Below, piece by piece: positions 14,839-24,544 of a stretch of 64,000 bases of DNA (position 1 is the stretch's first letter; each line of letters begins with the position of its first letter). The DNA comes from Sulfurimonas lithotrophica (GTDB lineage Bacteria > Campylobacterota > Campylobacteria > Campylobacterales > Sulfurimonadaceae), in contig NZ_CP043617.1 in NCBI RefSeq assembly GCF_009258225.1, forward strand, positions 310,001 through 374,000, in the 5' to 3' direction. Both the position numbers and the translations under genes were made by a program. The notes under the pieces are model-generated. The model was given only the letters and a program-made list of their open reading frames with translations, did no database searches and was not told the origin of the DNA.

Positions 14839-16206
14839 ATAGAACCTACTTTTTTATCAGTTATCCCTTCTCTTTTTGCCATTGGTTTGGCATTAATAAC
14901 AAGAAATGTTAATTTATCCTTATTTAGCGGAATAGTGCTTGGTATTTTCTTTTTAAGCAACTATTCGATTTTACAAACATTTATTCAAATATATGAACTT
15001 TTTTATCAGCTTCTTAGTACTCCTTGGGTTTTAAAAACATTGGCTTTTGCTATTCTTGTGGGTTCAATAATGGAACTGATTGAAAAAAGCGGTGGGATAG
15101 GCGGTTTTGTAGAATATCTTGAAAATAAAAAAAAGCTTGTAACTTCCAAACGCTCTGCTTTGATGCTTAGTTATATAGTAGGGGTCGTAATATTTGTCGA
15201 ATCTTCTATTACGGCACTTATAAGTGGAGCTGTAGGGAAACCTCTTTGTGATAAATATGAGATTTCAAGAGAAAAGCTTGCTTATGTATGTGATTCTACA
15301 TCTGCACCGATTAGTTCACTCATCATATTAAACGGATGGGGTGCTTTGCTGCTTGGTTTAGTGTTAACCCAAATAGAGACAAATGCATTAAACATAAGTG
15401 CTGTTGAATTGTTAATAGATTCCGTATTTTATAATTTTTATGCAATATTTGCATTGTTTGTTACTTTTATCTCTATCTGGTATGGAATAGATATCGGTCC
15501 GATGCAATATGCTACGTATAAAAAATTTGATATTAAAGAGAATAGTTTACATAAAAGTATGTGGTATATGATAAGCCCAATATTTTTAATGGTCTTACTA
15601 GTTTTTTTATTTTTATATATCACAGGTGATGGAAGTATATTTAAAGGAAGCGGTTCAAGTTCTATTTTTTATACAATGCTCTCAACTTTATTATTTATAA
15701 ATATATATTATTTTTTTACTAAAAATATGAGTTTTAAAAATATACAAATACATTCACTTGTAGGGGCTAAAAAACTTTTTCCGATAGCTTTGATTTTGTT
15801 ATTTGCTTTTGCTTTGGGTGAAGTGAGCTCAGAGTTAAAAACAGGCTTGTATTTAGCATCCTTGGCAAGTCAAAATTTAAATCCGGTATTTTTAGGATTT
15901 ATTATATTCTTGTTAAGCTCGATTATATCTTTCTCAACGGGAACCAGCTGGGGTACATTTTCTATAATGATACCAATAGCGGTTCCTATGGCAATAGGGG
16001 TAGATGCCAATATTGCTCTTGCAATAGGTGCAGTAATATCTGGTGGTGTATTTGGAGATCACTGTTCCCCTATCTCCGATACTACTATAATATCCTCTCT
16101 GGCAACTGAGTGTGATGTAGTCTCACATGTAAAAACACAACTTCCATATGCATTGATATCAGGAGTATTGGCTTCTGTATTTTTTATAATCTTCTCATTA
16201 TCTTAG
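14839..16206 (+). CDS. NhaC-family Na+/H+ antiporter-like transporter
   Basis: This is a polytopic membrane protein of about 455 residues with roughly eleven helices and the repeated motifs of the NhaC family: VESSITALISGAVGKPL, STSAPISSLI, FSTGTSWGTFSIMIP and SGGVFGDHCSPISDTT. The frame's conserved N-terminus EPTFLSVIPSLFAIGLALIT lies upstream of every ATG, GTG or TTG except an internal TTG at 14887, and the only plausible initiator is ATA at 14839, two bases after the previous stop. If TTG at 14887 is used instead, 16 residues of a conserved helix are lost. The transported ions or substrates cannot be read from sequence. Confidence 0.85.
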   Translation: MEPTFLSVIPSLFAIGLALITRNVNLSLFSGIVLGIFFLSNYSILQTFIQIYELFYQLLSTPWVLKTLAFAILVGSIMELIEKSGGIGGFVEYLENKKKLVTSKRSALMLSYIVGVVIFVESSITALISGAVGKPLCDKYEISREKLAYVCDSTSAPISSLIILNGWGALLLGLVLTQIETNALNISAVELLIDSVFYNFYAIFALFVTFISIWYGIDIGPMQYATYKKFDIKENSLHKSMWYMISPIFLMVLLVFLFLYITGDGSIFKGSGSSSIFYTMLSTLLFINIYYFFTKNMSFKNIQIHSLVGAKKLFPIALILLFAFALGEVSSELKTGLYLASLASQNLNPVFLGFIIFLLSSIISFSTGTSWGTFSIMIPIAVPMAIGVDANIALAIGAVISGGVFGDHCSPISDTTIISSLATECDVVSHVKTQLPYALISGVLASVFFIIFSLS

Positions 16207-16257
16207 CAATAGATTAAATAAACTCTTAAAATAAGCTTACTTTAATTAGAATTTTAG

Positions 16258-16263
16258 TATTAT
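16258..16263 (+). promoter_or_regulatory. Candidate -10 box of the str operon (TATTAT)
   Basis: TATTAT follows an AT-rich stretch without a clear -35, as is common for Campylobacterota sigma-70 promoters. It is the best -10 in the gap before rpsL and lies 11 bases before the palindrome at 16274. Confidence 0.35.
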
Positions 16264-16273
16264 TGCGCGTTTA

Positions 16274-16298
16274 TAACTCCCTGAACTTCAGTGAGTTA
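16274..16298 (+). promoter_or_regulatory. Palindromic leader element before rpsL
   Basis: TAACTC-c-CTGAA (16274-16285) and TTCAG-t-GAGTTA (16287-16298) are matching arms with one mismatch around a central C. In RNA this folds as a two-part stem with an AACUU loop. It ends 34 bases before the rpsL start, within the probable leader, and may be an attenuation or ribosomal-protein control site (inference). Confidence 0.5.
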
Positions 16299-16332
16299 CA
16301 TTCTACTGGAAAAAATTAAGTAAAGGAAAACA

Positions 16333-16707
16333 ATGCCTACAATCAATCAATTGATTCGTAAAGAGCGTAAGAAAGTTGTTAAGAAATCAAAATCTGCAGC
16401 GCTATTATCTTGCCCTCAACGTCGTGGTGTATGTACTCGTGTTTATACGACTACACCAAAAAAACCAAACTCAGCTTTAAGAAAAGTTGCAAAAGTTCGT
16501 TTAACTTCTGGATTTGAAGTTATTTCATATATCGGTGGTGAAGGTCACAACCTTCAAGAACACTCAATCGTACTAGTACGTGGTGGTAGGGTAAAAGATT
16601 TACCTGGTGTTAAGTATCACATCGTTCGTGGTGCACTTGATACTGCCGGTGTTAACGATAGAAAAGTTGCTCGTTCTAAATACGGTGCTAAAAAACCTAA
16701 AAACTAG
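16333..16707 (+). CDS. rpsL: 30S ribosomal protein S12
   Basis: S12 is part of the decoding site. The 124-residue sequence is typical: [13 protein letters not shown] at the start, [20 protein letters not shown], and [15 protein letters not shown]. Lys43 in TPKKPNS is unchanged, so no common streptomycin-resistance substitution is visible there. TAAAGGAAAAC precedes the ATG. It is the first gene of the str operon with rpsG and fusA. Confidence 0.98.
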   Translation: MPTINQLIRKERKKVVKKSKSAALLSCPQRRGVCTRVYTTTPKKPNSALRKVAKVRLTSGFEVISYIGGEGHNLQEHSIVLVRGGRVKDLPGVKYHIVRGALDTAGVNDRKVARSKYGAKKPKN

Positions 16708-16780
16708 GTTTAACTAATTAGTTCAAGCTAACTACAGGGTATGAAAATATCTTGAGTAAATTTGAAAAAATTGAAGATAA

Positions 16781-17260
<480 letters not shown>

Positions 17261-17272
17261 TAGGAAACTAAA

Positions 17273-19363
17273 ATGGCAAGAAGTCACAAACTAGAAGACG
17301 TAAGAAATATCGGTATTGCTGCTCACATTGATGCGGGTAAAACTACAACAACGGAAAGAATTCTTTTCTATACCGGTGTTGAGCATAAAATCGGTGAGGT
17401 TCATGATGGTGCTGCTACTATGGACTGGATGGAGCAAGAGCAAGAGCGTGGTATTACTATTACATCTGCTGCAACAACTTGTACATGGGATGGAAAACAA
17501 ATTAACATTATCGATACTCCTGGTCACGTTGACTTTACTATCGAAGTTGAGCGTTCTATGCGTGTACTTGACGGTGCCGTATCAGTATTTTGTGCAGTTG
17601 GTGGTGTTCAGCCTCAATCAGAAACTGTATGGAGACAACGTAACCGTTACGGTGTACCATCAATCGTATTCGTAAACAAATACGATAGAACCGGTGCAGA
17701 CTTCTACGAAGTTGAGCGTCAAATTCGTGAGCGTCTAAAAGGTAATCCGGTTCCTATACAATTACCTATCGGTGCTGAAGATAAATTTGAAGGTGTTGTT
17801 GATTTAGTTCAAATGAAAGAGATCGTTTGGGATGAAGATGCAGCAATGGGTTCTGCATATCATACACAAGACATCCGTGCTGAGTATCAAGATAAAGCTG
17901 AAGAGTACCGTGAGAAAATGATCGAAGAGATCGCTTCTGTAGATGGTCAAGAAGAGCTTATGGAGAAATTCTTAGAGGGTGAAGAGATCTCTAACGAAGA
18001 GATCAAAGCTGCTATTAAAGCTGCTACTATCGGTATGCATATTGTTCCAATGACTGTTGGTACTGCATTTAAGAACAAAGGTGTTCAAACTTTACTTGAC
18101 GCTGTTGTTGATTACCTTCCTGCTCCAACTGAAGTTGCTGCAATTAAAGGTACTAAGATGGAAGATGAGACTCAAGAAGTTGCAGTTGAATCATCTGATA
18201 AAGGTGAATTTGCATCTTTAGCATTCAAAATCATGACTGACCCGTTTGTTGGTCAATTAACTTTCATCCGTGTATATCGTGGTTCACTAGAATCTGGTTC
18301 ATACGTTCACAACTCTACTAAAGATAAAAAAGAGCGTATCGGTCGTATCATGATGATGCACGCTATTAAACGTGAAGAAGTTAAAGAGATTTACGCTGGT
18401 GAAATCGGTGCGGTTGTTGGTCTTAAAAATACTACTACCGGTGATACTTTATGTTCTGAAAAAGATAAAGTTGTTCTTGAGAGAATGGACTTCCCAGAAC
18501 CGGTTATCTCTGTTGCAGTTGAGCCAAAAACTAAAGCTGACCAAGAAAAAATGGGTATCGCTCTAGGTAAACTAGCTGCTGAAGATCCGTCTTTCCGTGT
18601 ACATACTGATGAGGAAACTGGTCAAACTATTATTTCTGGTATGGGTGAGTTACACCTTGAGATCATTGTTGACCGTATGATGCGTGAATTTAAAGTTGAA
18701 GCTGAAGTTGGTGCTCCACAGGTATCTTACCGTGAAGCTATTACAACTGAAGTTGATAAAAACTATAAATACGCTAAACAATCAGGTGGTCGTGGACAAT
18801 ATGGTCACGTTGTATTCAAAATGAAACCTGCTGAAGCTGGTTCAGGTCTTGTATTTAACAACGATATTAAAGGTGGTGTTATTCCTAAAGAGTACATTCC
18901 TGCTATTGAAAAAGGTATGGAAGAATCTATGAAAAACGGTGTACTTGCAGGTTATCCGATTGAAGATATCGAAATCACACTATATGATGGTTCTTACCAC
19001 GATGTGGATTCAAATGAGATGTCTTTCAAAATAGCTGCATCTATCGGTTTCAAAGAAGCTGCTCGTGAAGCAAATGCTAAGATCCTTGAGCCGTTAATGA
19101 AAGTTGAAGTTGAAGTACCTGAAGAGTATATGGGTGATGTTATCGGTGACCTTAACCGTCGTCGTGGACAAGTTAACTCTATGAGTGACAGAAGCGGAAA
19201 CAAAATTGTTGATGCACACGTTCCATTATCAGAGATGTTTGGTTACTCTACGGATTTACGTTCATCTACTCAGGGTCGTGCTACATACTCTATGGAATTC
19301 GATCACTATGAAGAAGTTCCAAGAAATGTATCTGAAGAGATTATCAAGAAAAGAAACGGTTAA
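17273..19363 (+). CDS. fusA: Elongation factor G
   Basis: EF-G is the GTPase that drives ribosomal translocation. In 696 residues all G motifs are present: [29 protein letters not shown] and NKYD. Domain IV contains the GRGQYGHV loop. It lies 12 bases after rpsG. tuf does not follow, so the operon ends here at a good terminator. Confidence 0.98.
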   Translation: MARSHKLEDVRNIGIAAHIDAGKTTTTERILFYTGVEHKIGEVHDGAATMDWMEQEQERGITITSAATTCTWDGKQINIIDTPGHVDFTIEVERSMRVLDGAVSVFCAVGGVQPQSETVWRQRNRYGVPSIVFVNKYDRTGADFYEVERQIRERLKGNPVPIQLPIGAEDKFEGVVDLVQMKEIVWDEDAAMGSAYHTQDIRAEYQDKAEEYREKMIEEIASVDGQEELMEKFLEGEEISNEEIKAAIKAATIGMHIVPMTVGTAFKNKGVQTLLDAVVDYLPAPTEVAAIKGTKMEDETQEVAVESSDKGEFASLAFKIMTDPFVGQLTFIRVYRGSLESGSYVHNSTKDKKERIGRIMMMHAIKREEVKEIYAGEIGAVVGLKNTTTGDTLCSEKDKVVLERMDFPEPVISVAVEPKTKADQEKMGIALGKLAAEDPSFRVHTDEETGQTIISGMGELHLEIIVDRMMREFKVEAEVGAPQVSYREAITTEVDKNYKYAKQSGGRGQYGHVVFKMKPAEAGSGLVFNNDIKGGVIPKEYIPAIEKGMEESMKNGVLAGYPIEDIEITLYDGSYHDVDSNEMSFKIAASIGFKEAAREANAKILEPLMKVEVEVPEEYMGDVIGDLNRRRGQVNSMSDRSGNKIVDAHVPLSEMFGYSTDLRSSTQGRATYSMEFDHYEEVPRNVSEEIIKKRNG

Positions 19364-19379
19364 TATTTAACCTTTTCTT

Positions 19380-19404
19380 AGAGTTTCACAAAAAGTGAAA
19401 CTCT
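19380..19404 (+). terminator. Intrinsic terminator of the str operon
   Basis: AGAGTTTCAC and GTGAAACTCT form a perfect 10-base stem with an AAAAA loop, 16 bases after the fusA stop, followed by TCTTTA. Confidence 0.8.
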
Positions 19405-19423
19405 TCTTTACTCCTATTAACTT

Positions 19424-19651
19424 TTATTTTTTCCTTACAAGTTTTACAATATATCTAACAACAAATCTTAAAAAATACAATATTAAATATACGAAAAATG
19501 TATATAAAAGAGGATGTATATAGTTTCCTTTTTCTTGCATTAATCCAAGTCTTGCCGTAGGATGACTTAGTAGATCAGGGTGCATGAGCACAACTAGCAG
19601 TGTTAAAAGTGCAGTGTATATTATAAGTTCTTTTTTTAGTATTTTAATCAT
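19424..19651 (-). CDS. Small two-helix membrane protein, function unknown
   Basis: The gene encodes 75 residues with two hydrophobic helices (about 10-25 and 46-65), a conserved-looking loop LSHPTARLGLMQEKGNYIHP, and a basic C-terminus (VKLVRKK). No family is recognised. Membrane-protein composition and a fit between the fusA terminator and the next divergent gene support it. No strong ribosome binding site is seen. Confidence 0.6.
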   Translation of the reverse strand: MIKILKKELIIYTALLTLLVVLMHPDLLSHPTARLGLMQEKGNYIHPLLYTFFVYLILYFLRFVVRYIVKLVRKK

Positions 19652-19723
19652 GCGAATATTTTATTAAATATGTACTTAGTTGGTACTAAATTTGCTACAA
19701 TTTCAAAAAAATTTGAGAAAAAT

Positions 19724-20383
19724 ATGAAAACAATTTTATTTATAGTGTTATTTACATTTGAACTTTTTGCACTCAATCCAAAAGTTTATTCAGTATTGGG
19801 CGATCAGCTTTATGATAATTTAGAGAATATAGGTAAACTTCAAGATATTAATGAATTTAAGATGTATAGTAAAAAAATTCAAGAGTATTATCTTGATGTA
19901 AAATCCGTTAGAAAAATAGGTTTTATGATTGACAAAGGTAATTCCGAAGCTTCTAAAACAGAGTACTTAAAAGAGCTTAGAAAACTCTCTAAAACAAATG
20001 ATTTTTTTATAAAGTCCGTAAATTCGGTTTTTCAAAAATCTTTAAAAGATGAAGACAGTGATTTATTTTTAAAAATGCTAAATTCAGGTTTGCTTGATAG
20101 TGATAAATATAAGCAAGAAATAAAAAGATATTATTACGAACATAAAGATGAGATAGATATTAAAGGGACTGTTATTGAGCGATTTGTAAATGAAGATATA
20201 AAAAACAAAAAAAGAGTTTATACCGGACCTTCCAAAAAAGAACTTCAAAAAGCAAAAATTGAGAGAATAAGAGCTAAAGACAAAGCTAAACAAGAAGCAA
20301 TTGCCAAATCTATAGAAGAAGAACTTTTAAAGAAAAAGAAAAAGATTAGAGAAGAACAAAAAAAAGAACTTAAAACCAAATAA
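19724..20383 (+). CDS. Secreted, lysine-rich protein of unknown function
   Basis: The start chosen is the ATG that begins a clean signal peptide (MKTILFIVLFTFELFA), giving 219 residues; an ATG 54 bases earlier would bury that signal behind 18 unlikely residues. The mature protein is helical, and the last 70 residues form a very basic, lysine/glutamate-rich coiled coil (about 150-219). No family is recognised. It ends inside the convergent bpt gene, overlapping by 14 bases. Confidence 0.7.
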   Translation: MKTILFIVLFTFELFALNPKVYSVLGDQLYDNLENIGKLQDINEFKMYSKKIQEYYLDVKSVRKIGFMIDKGNSEASKTEYLKELRKLSKTNDFFIKSVNSVFQKSLKDEDSDLFLKMLNSGLLDSDKYKQEIKRYYYEHKDEIDIKGTVIERFVNEDIKNKKRVYTGPSKKELQKAKIERIRAKDKAKQEAIAKSIEEELLKKKKKIREEQKKELKTK

Positions 20384-21083
20384 GCTTATCTTCCTCGTTA
20401 GGTCTTCCTTCCAAGGTTAAATACGGTTTATAATATGATTTATACGAGAGTGAAGGGCAGTCTTTAACATAGTACCCCATATATATCCAGTCAATATTTG
20501 ATTCTTTTGCAAACTTAATTTGCATATACATGGATAGTTTTCCAAGGGCATATTTTTTATAATCGGGATCATAGTAAAAATATATTGAAGATATGCCGTT
20601 TGGTAGTATATCGATTAAATCTACACCGATTAGTTTATCCTCGTCAAAATATAAAACCTCATAACCAAATTCATTTGCACCGCTTACAAAAGAATTATAG
20701 TAGCCTTGGGCAGTTGTCGGAGTATGTTCCCAACCTTTTTTATCTTTCATATATTTATGATACTTTTCAAAAAGCTCAATATGTTCTTGTGTCAAAGTAG
20801 GTTTTTGAATATATGATTTAATATGTTCGGCTTTTCGCATCTCTCTTCTTTGAGATTTTGAAAAAGTGAAGTTTCTGACATCTATTTTAATACTTTTACA
20901 TTCATCACAGCCTTCACAAATCGGGCGAAAATACATTTTACCAAAACGTCTAAATCCACGTTCTATAAAATCCTGACATTTCTCCCCCGAACAATTTTCA
21001 ATAATTTTATAATGCATAGTCTGTTCGAGATTATCAAGATAAGAACATTTATCATGTATAGAGAATTCTTTTAGTATATTCAT
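20370..21083 (-). CDS. bpt: Aspartate/glutamate leucyltransferase (N-end rule)
   Basis: Bpt attaches Leu to N-terminal Asp or Glu of proteins and so marks them for ClpS/ClpAP. The protein resembles the ATE/Bpt family: a Cys-rich N-terminal part (CSGEKCQDFIERGFRRFGKM, then RPICEGCDECKSI), and the catalytic-domain motifs GWEHTPT, SSIYFYYDPDY and DWIYMGYYVKDCPSLSYK. I use the start MNILKEF, giving 237 residues; an ATG 7 codons upstream is also possible and neither has a good ribosome binding site. Confidence 0.88.
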   Translation of the reverse strand: MNILKEFSIHDKCSYLDNLEQTMHYKIIENCSGEKCQDFIERGFRRFGKMYFRPICEGCDECKSIKIDVRNFTFSKSQRREMRKAEHIKSYIQKPTLTQEHIELFEKYHKYMKDKKGWEHTPTTAQGYYNSFVSGANEFGYEVLYFDEDKLIGVDLIDILPNGISSIYFYYDPDYKKYALGKLSMYMQIKFAKESNIDWIYMGYYVKDCPSLSYKSYYKPYLTLEGRPNEEDKLIWF

Positions 21084-21186
21084 AGTATGATTTTGACATA
21101 GCATCTATTAATGTTGACTTATTATTTTTAGTAAGTTAATTATGTTTTTAATGATTAATATGTAATATCTCTTAACATTAGTTTAA

Positions 21187-21192
21187 TATAAT
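21187..21192 (+). promoter_or_regulatory. Candidate -10 box TATAAT before the HD-GYP gene
   Basis: This is an exact TATAAT 56 bases before the start codon. The expected leader contains an inverted repeat TTAGGA/TCCTAA (21205-21210 and 21218-21223), which could be a small hairpin or operator. Confidence 0.45.
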
Positions 21193-21247
21193 ATATGTAG
21201 AATTTTAGGAAAATATATCCTAATGCTTAAAGTAATGAGGTTTTTGA

Positions 21248-22180
21248 ATGGAAAATGGAAATTATATTTTAATAGATAAAAGTATTATTGCAGAGGGTTG
21301 TGCGTATGACTTTTCCATATATTATTTTCATAATAAATCAAAGATAAAAAAATTACAAAATAAAGGTGTTGTCATTGATAGTGACGACCTATTGTACTTT
21401 GAACAGGCAAATAAACTATATGTACATGCACATGAACATTCATCGTATAAAAAGTTCATGCAGGAAAATTTTGTAGGCAAAAGTGGTAATCCCGTAAGTT
21501 TTGCAAGTAAATTTAACTCAATATATAAAAATGCTTCTAAAGCGTTAAACGATCTGTTTGATAATCCTGAAAAACTTAGTAACTATAAAGAATCAAAAAA
21601 AATTGTAAATGAATTGGTAGAGAGTGTTTTAGATGATGATTTTGCTATAAAATCGTTAATGGAGATAGCTACGCATGATTATTACACACATACACATTCC
21701 ATAAATGTTTCCATATACGCTTTAAGCTTGGGTAATTTTTTGTCTTTATCGACCAAAGAACTAGAAGAGTTAGGAGAAGCTGCCCTGCTACATGATTTGG
21801 GGAAAAGCAAAATAGACAGTAATATTATTAATAAAAAGGGTTCACTCACTATCCAAGAATTCAAAATTATGAAAAAACATCCATCTTTTGGAGTAAGTAT
21901 AGGTTTAAAACTTGGCATAAAAAATAAAAATATACTTGAAGGGATAAAGTACCACCATGAAAAAATGGACGGTTCGGGTTATCCAAACGGCTTATATAAC
22001 GATGAGATACCTCTTTATGCTAAAATAATATGTATATGCGATATTTTTGACGCCCTGACAAGTCAGAGAAGTTATAAACAAGCTATGACCTCATATGAGG
22101 CGCTAAAACTTATGAAAGTTGAGATGAATAGGCATATAGATTTAAAGCTTCTAAATAAGATGATACTGATGTTTAAGTAA
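21248..22180 (+). CDS. HD-GYP domain protein, likely cyclic-di-GMP phosphodiesterase
   Basis: The gene encodes 310 residues. The C-terminal half is an HD-GYP domain: His150, the HD pair 182-183 in LLHDLGKSKID, His211, His236-His237 and the GYP triad at 244-246 within DGSGYPNGL. These are the metal and substrate residues of cyclic-di-GMP hydrolases. The N-terminal half (1-130) resembles the region often found before such domains and has no membrane helix. A small membrane protein gene follows 9 bases later and is probably cotranscribed. Confidence 0.92.
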   Translation: MENGNYILIDKSIIAEGCAYDFSIYYFHNKSKIKKLQNKGVVIDSDDLLYFEQANKLYVHAHEHSSYKKFMQENFVGKSGNPVSFASKFNSIYKNASKALNDLFDNPEKLSNYKESKKIVNELVESVLDDDFAIKSLMEIATHDYYTHTHSINVSIYALSLGNFLSLSTKELEELGEAALLHDLGKSKIDSNIINKKGSLTIQEFKIMKKHPSFGVSIGLKLGIKNKNILEGIKYHHEKMDGSGYPNGLYNDEIPLYAKIICICDIFDALTSQRSYKQAMTSYEALKLMKVEMNRHIDLKLLNKMILMFK

Positions 22181-22189
22181 GGATTTAAA

Positions 22190-22519
22190 ATGGAATTTTT
22201 TAAAAAATACCAAACGATAATTTTTAGGAGTTTAGGGGTCCTTCTTTTGATTGTGTCTATAGCTGCTTTTTTTTGGACTGCACCAAAAAAAGGTTTTACT
22301 GAAAATGAGATTGCAGCTGCAAATGTTGCTAGAATGGAAGCCAGGATGGCAGGGCAAAATTCAGGTGTTGCTCAAAAAGAAAAACCAAAGCATAGTCCGT
22401 TTTTAAAAACTTATAAAGATACTCAAGCCAAACAGTTGCGTTATGCACTTATTGTAATGATGATAGCCGGAATCGGGTTTTTAGGGTATAGCTTTCTGAG
22501 TAAGAAAGAAGAGCAGTAA
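22190..22519 (+). CDS. Two-helix membrane protein of unknown function
   Basis: The gene encodes 109 residues with an N-terminal helix (about 12-29, ending FFWTAPKKGF), a soluble Ala/Met/Lys-rich middle, and a second helix (about 86-103). AAGGATT precedes the ATG. It is probably cotranscribed with the HD-GYP gene and could place or sense for it, but no family is recognised. Confidence 0.7.
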   Translation: MEFFKKYQTIIFRSLGVLLLIVSIAAFFWTAPKKGFTENEIAAANVARMEARMAGQNSGVAQKEKPKHSPFLKTYKDTQAKQLRYALIVMMIAGIGFLGYSFLSKKEEQ

Positions 22520-22535
22520 ATTTATAAATTTTATA

Positions 22536-22555
22536 CTTCTAGCGTAGGCTAGAAG
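22536..22555. terminator. Hairpin between convergent genes
   Basis: CTTCTAGC and GCTAGAAG form an 8-base stem with a GTAG loop, flanked by AT-rich sequence, midway between the convergent 109-residue protein gene and prfB. It could serve both directions. Confidence 0.65.
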
Positions 22556-22559
22556 AAAC

Positions 22560-23657
22560 TTAGCCTTTATTTTGAGAGATAAGTACACCCTCTATAATTG
22601 CATCTATATCACCGTCTAATATCCCGCTCACATTTGAGTAGGCTTCATTACTTCTGGTATCTTTGACTTGTTGGTATGGTTGCATAACATATGAGCGTAT
22701 CTGATGACCCCAACCTATCTCACTTTTTGCTACACCGTCTTGTTCTGCTTTTTGAGCTTCGAGTTCTAGTTCGTATAGACGAGATTTTAACATCTTCATA
22801 GCCGTAGCTTTGTTTTTGTGCTGACTTCTGTCATTTTGACACTGAACTACTACACCCGTCTCAATATGCGTAATACGTATAGCCGATTCGGTTTTGTTTA
22901 CGTGCTGTCCACCTGCACCTGATGCACGGTAAGTATCTATTCGGATATCTTTATCTTCTATCTCTATTTCGATATTATCATCAATCTCAGGAGAGACCAT
23001 TACCGATGAGAAAGAGGTATGACGTTTTGCATTTGAATCAAAAGGGCTTATGCGAACCAAACGGTGGATACCGTTTTCAACTTTTAAGTATCCATAGGCA
23101 TTTTCACCTTTTATGATTATAGATACATCTTTTATACCTGCTTCCTCACCGACTTGATAATCAAGAGTTTCTACTTTAAATCCACGTCTTTCAGCCCAGC
23201 GTTTATACATACGAAGTAACATTGAAGCCCAATCTTGAGATTCGGTTCCGCCTGCACCTGGATGGATAGATAAAATTGCATTATTTGCATCACTTTCACC
23301 GCTTAAAAGAACTTCAAGTTCCATCTTCTTTATCTGCTCTTCCAAAATCGGTGCATCTTCAAAAAGCGACTCTATCGATTCCTCATCGTTTTCTTCTTTA
23401 GCCATCTCATAAAGCTCTTTTGCATCTTCGATAGCTTCATTTGCAATATTGTATTTTTCTAGTTTACGCTCACACTGTGTTTTTTCTTTTTGAATCTTTG
23501 CCGCATTTTTTGCATCGTTCCAAAAATCAGAATCATTTTCTAACTCTTCAATCTCTTGAAGTCTAATTTTTAACTTTTTTGGTTCAACTACTCCCGTAAT
23601 ATTTTCCATTTTTGTAGATAATGTTTTTAAAAGTTCCGTATATTCGTAGTTGTCCAT
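22560..23657 (-). CDS. prfB: Peptide chain release factor 2
   Basis: RF2 reads UGA and UAA and releases the finished peptide. I start at [10 protein letters not shown] (365 residues); an ATG 18 codons upstream gives an odd hydrophobic extension. The tripeptide SPF sits in [14 protein letters not shown] and the catalytic GGQ in [16 protein letters not shown]. The frame is continuous through the region where many bacteria place the programmed +1 frameshift, so autoregulation by frameshifting is absent here. It shares a palindromic promoter region with the divergent panC. Confidence 0.96.
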   Translation of the reverse strand: MDNYEYTELLKTLSTKMENITGVVEPKKLKIRLQEIEELENDSDFWNDAKNAAKIQKEKTQCERKLEKYNIANEAIEDAKELYEMAKEENDEESIESLFEDAPILEEQIKKMELEVLLSGESDANNAILSIHPGAGGTESQDWASMLLRMYKRWAERRGFKVETLDYQVGEEAGIKDVSIIIKGENAYGYLKVENGIHRLVRISPFDSNAKRHTSFSSVMVSPEIDDNIEIEIEDKDIRIDTYRASGAGGQHVNKTESAIRITHIETGVVVQCQNDRSQHKNKATAMKMLKSRLYELELEAQKAEQDGVAKSEIGWGHQIRSYVMQPYQQVKDTRSNEAYSNVSGILDGDIDAIIEGVLISQNKG

Positions 23658-23687
23658 TAAAAGTCCGTTTTTGAGTTTAAAAAATAG

Positions 23688-23705
23688 TATAATTTCGAAA
23701 TTATA
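23688..23705. promoter_or_regulatory. 18-base palindrome with a -10 box on each strand (prfB/panC)
   Basis: TATAATTTCGAAATTATA is a perfect palindrome. It gives TATAAT at 23688-23693 for panC (start codon 23723) and TATAAT on the minus strand at 23705-23700 for prfB (start codon at 23657). Both distances suit promoters with leaders of about 20-40 bases. Confidence 0.55.
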
Positions 23706-23722
23706 ACACATTAGGTAAGAAA

Positions 23723-24544
23723 ATGAAGATTATTTCAAACCCACATGAACTAAACGATTATGTAAAAAATTTAAATAAAACTATTGGCTTTATTCCAACT
23801 ATGGGGGCACTTCACGAGGGACATATATCACTTATAAAAGAAGCTAGAAAAAATAATGAATTTGTAGTTGTATCGATTTTTGTAAACCCTACACAGTTTT
23901 CAAAAGATGAAGATTTAGATAAGTATCCCCGCAAAGATGAAGCAGATAAAAAAATATGTGAACTCTCAGGTGTGGATGTATTGTTTTTTCCAAATGCAAA
24001 TGATATATATACAAAAGATGAAGTATCTTTGCAAGCTCCAAATGTACGAGGTTATGTATTAGAAGGTTATACAAGACCTACTCATTTTAACGGCGTACTA
24101 ACAGTTGTTAATAAGCTTTTAAACATAGTTAATCCTACACGTGCTTATTTTGGTAAAAAAGATGCACAACAATTAAATCTTATAAGCTTAATGGTTAAAC
24201 AGCTTTTTATGAATGTTGAAATAGTTGCCGTAGATACAAAAAGAGATTCGGACGGCTTGGCACTTAGTAGCAGAAACATTTATCTTTCAAAAGATGAGAG
24301 AAAACAGGCTTTAGCGATACCGACATCTTTAAACTTAGCATCTAGCATGATAAGCAAAGGTATTAAAGATACTAAAGAGATAAAAGAAAAAATGTTGGAA
24401 CATTTAAAATTATTGGAAGTTTTTTATGTAGAAATCTTAGACAGAGAGTTTAATCAAGTTAAAGAAGTTGAACTCGGAAACTCTATTATATTAGTTGAGG
24501 CTAGAGTAGGGGAAACCCGCTTACTTGATAATATTTGGCTTTAA
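23723..24544 (+). CDS. panC: Pantothenate synthetase
   Basis: PanC joins pantoate and beta-alanine with ATP to make pantothenate, the precursor of coenzyme A. The 273-residue sequence shows the family motifs [49 protein letters not shown] and [12 protein letters not shown]. panB lies 9 kb away in this window instead of next to it. The end overlaps the convergent ftsI gene by 24 bases. Confidence 0.97.
   Translation: MKIISNPHELNDYVKNLNKTIGFIPTMGALHEGHISLIKEARKNNEFVVVSIFVNPTQFSKDEDLDKYPRKDEADKKICELSGVDVLFFPNANDIYTKDEVSLQAPNVRGYVLEGYTRPTHFNGVLTVVNKLLNIVNPTRAYFGKKDAQQLNLISLMVKQLFMNVEIVAVDTKRDSDGLALSSRNIYLSKDERKQALAIPTSLNLASSMISKGIKDTKEIKEKMLEHLKLLEVFYVEILDREFNQVKEVELGNSIILVEARVGETRLLDNIWL

Noticed and set aside
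17316-17675. 119-codon frame within fusA in another phase
   Set aside because: Overlaps the invariant G domain of EF-G and has no ribosome binding site; composition is that of a shifted frame.
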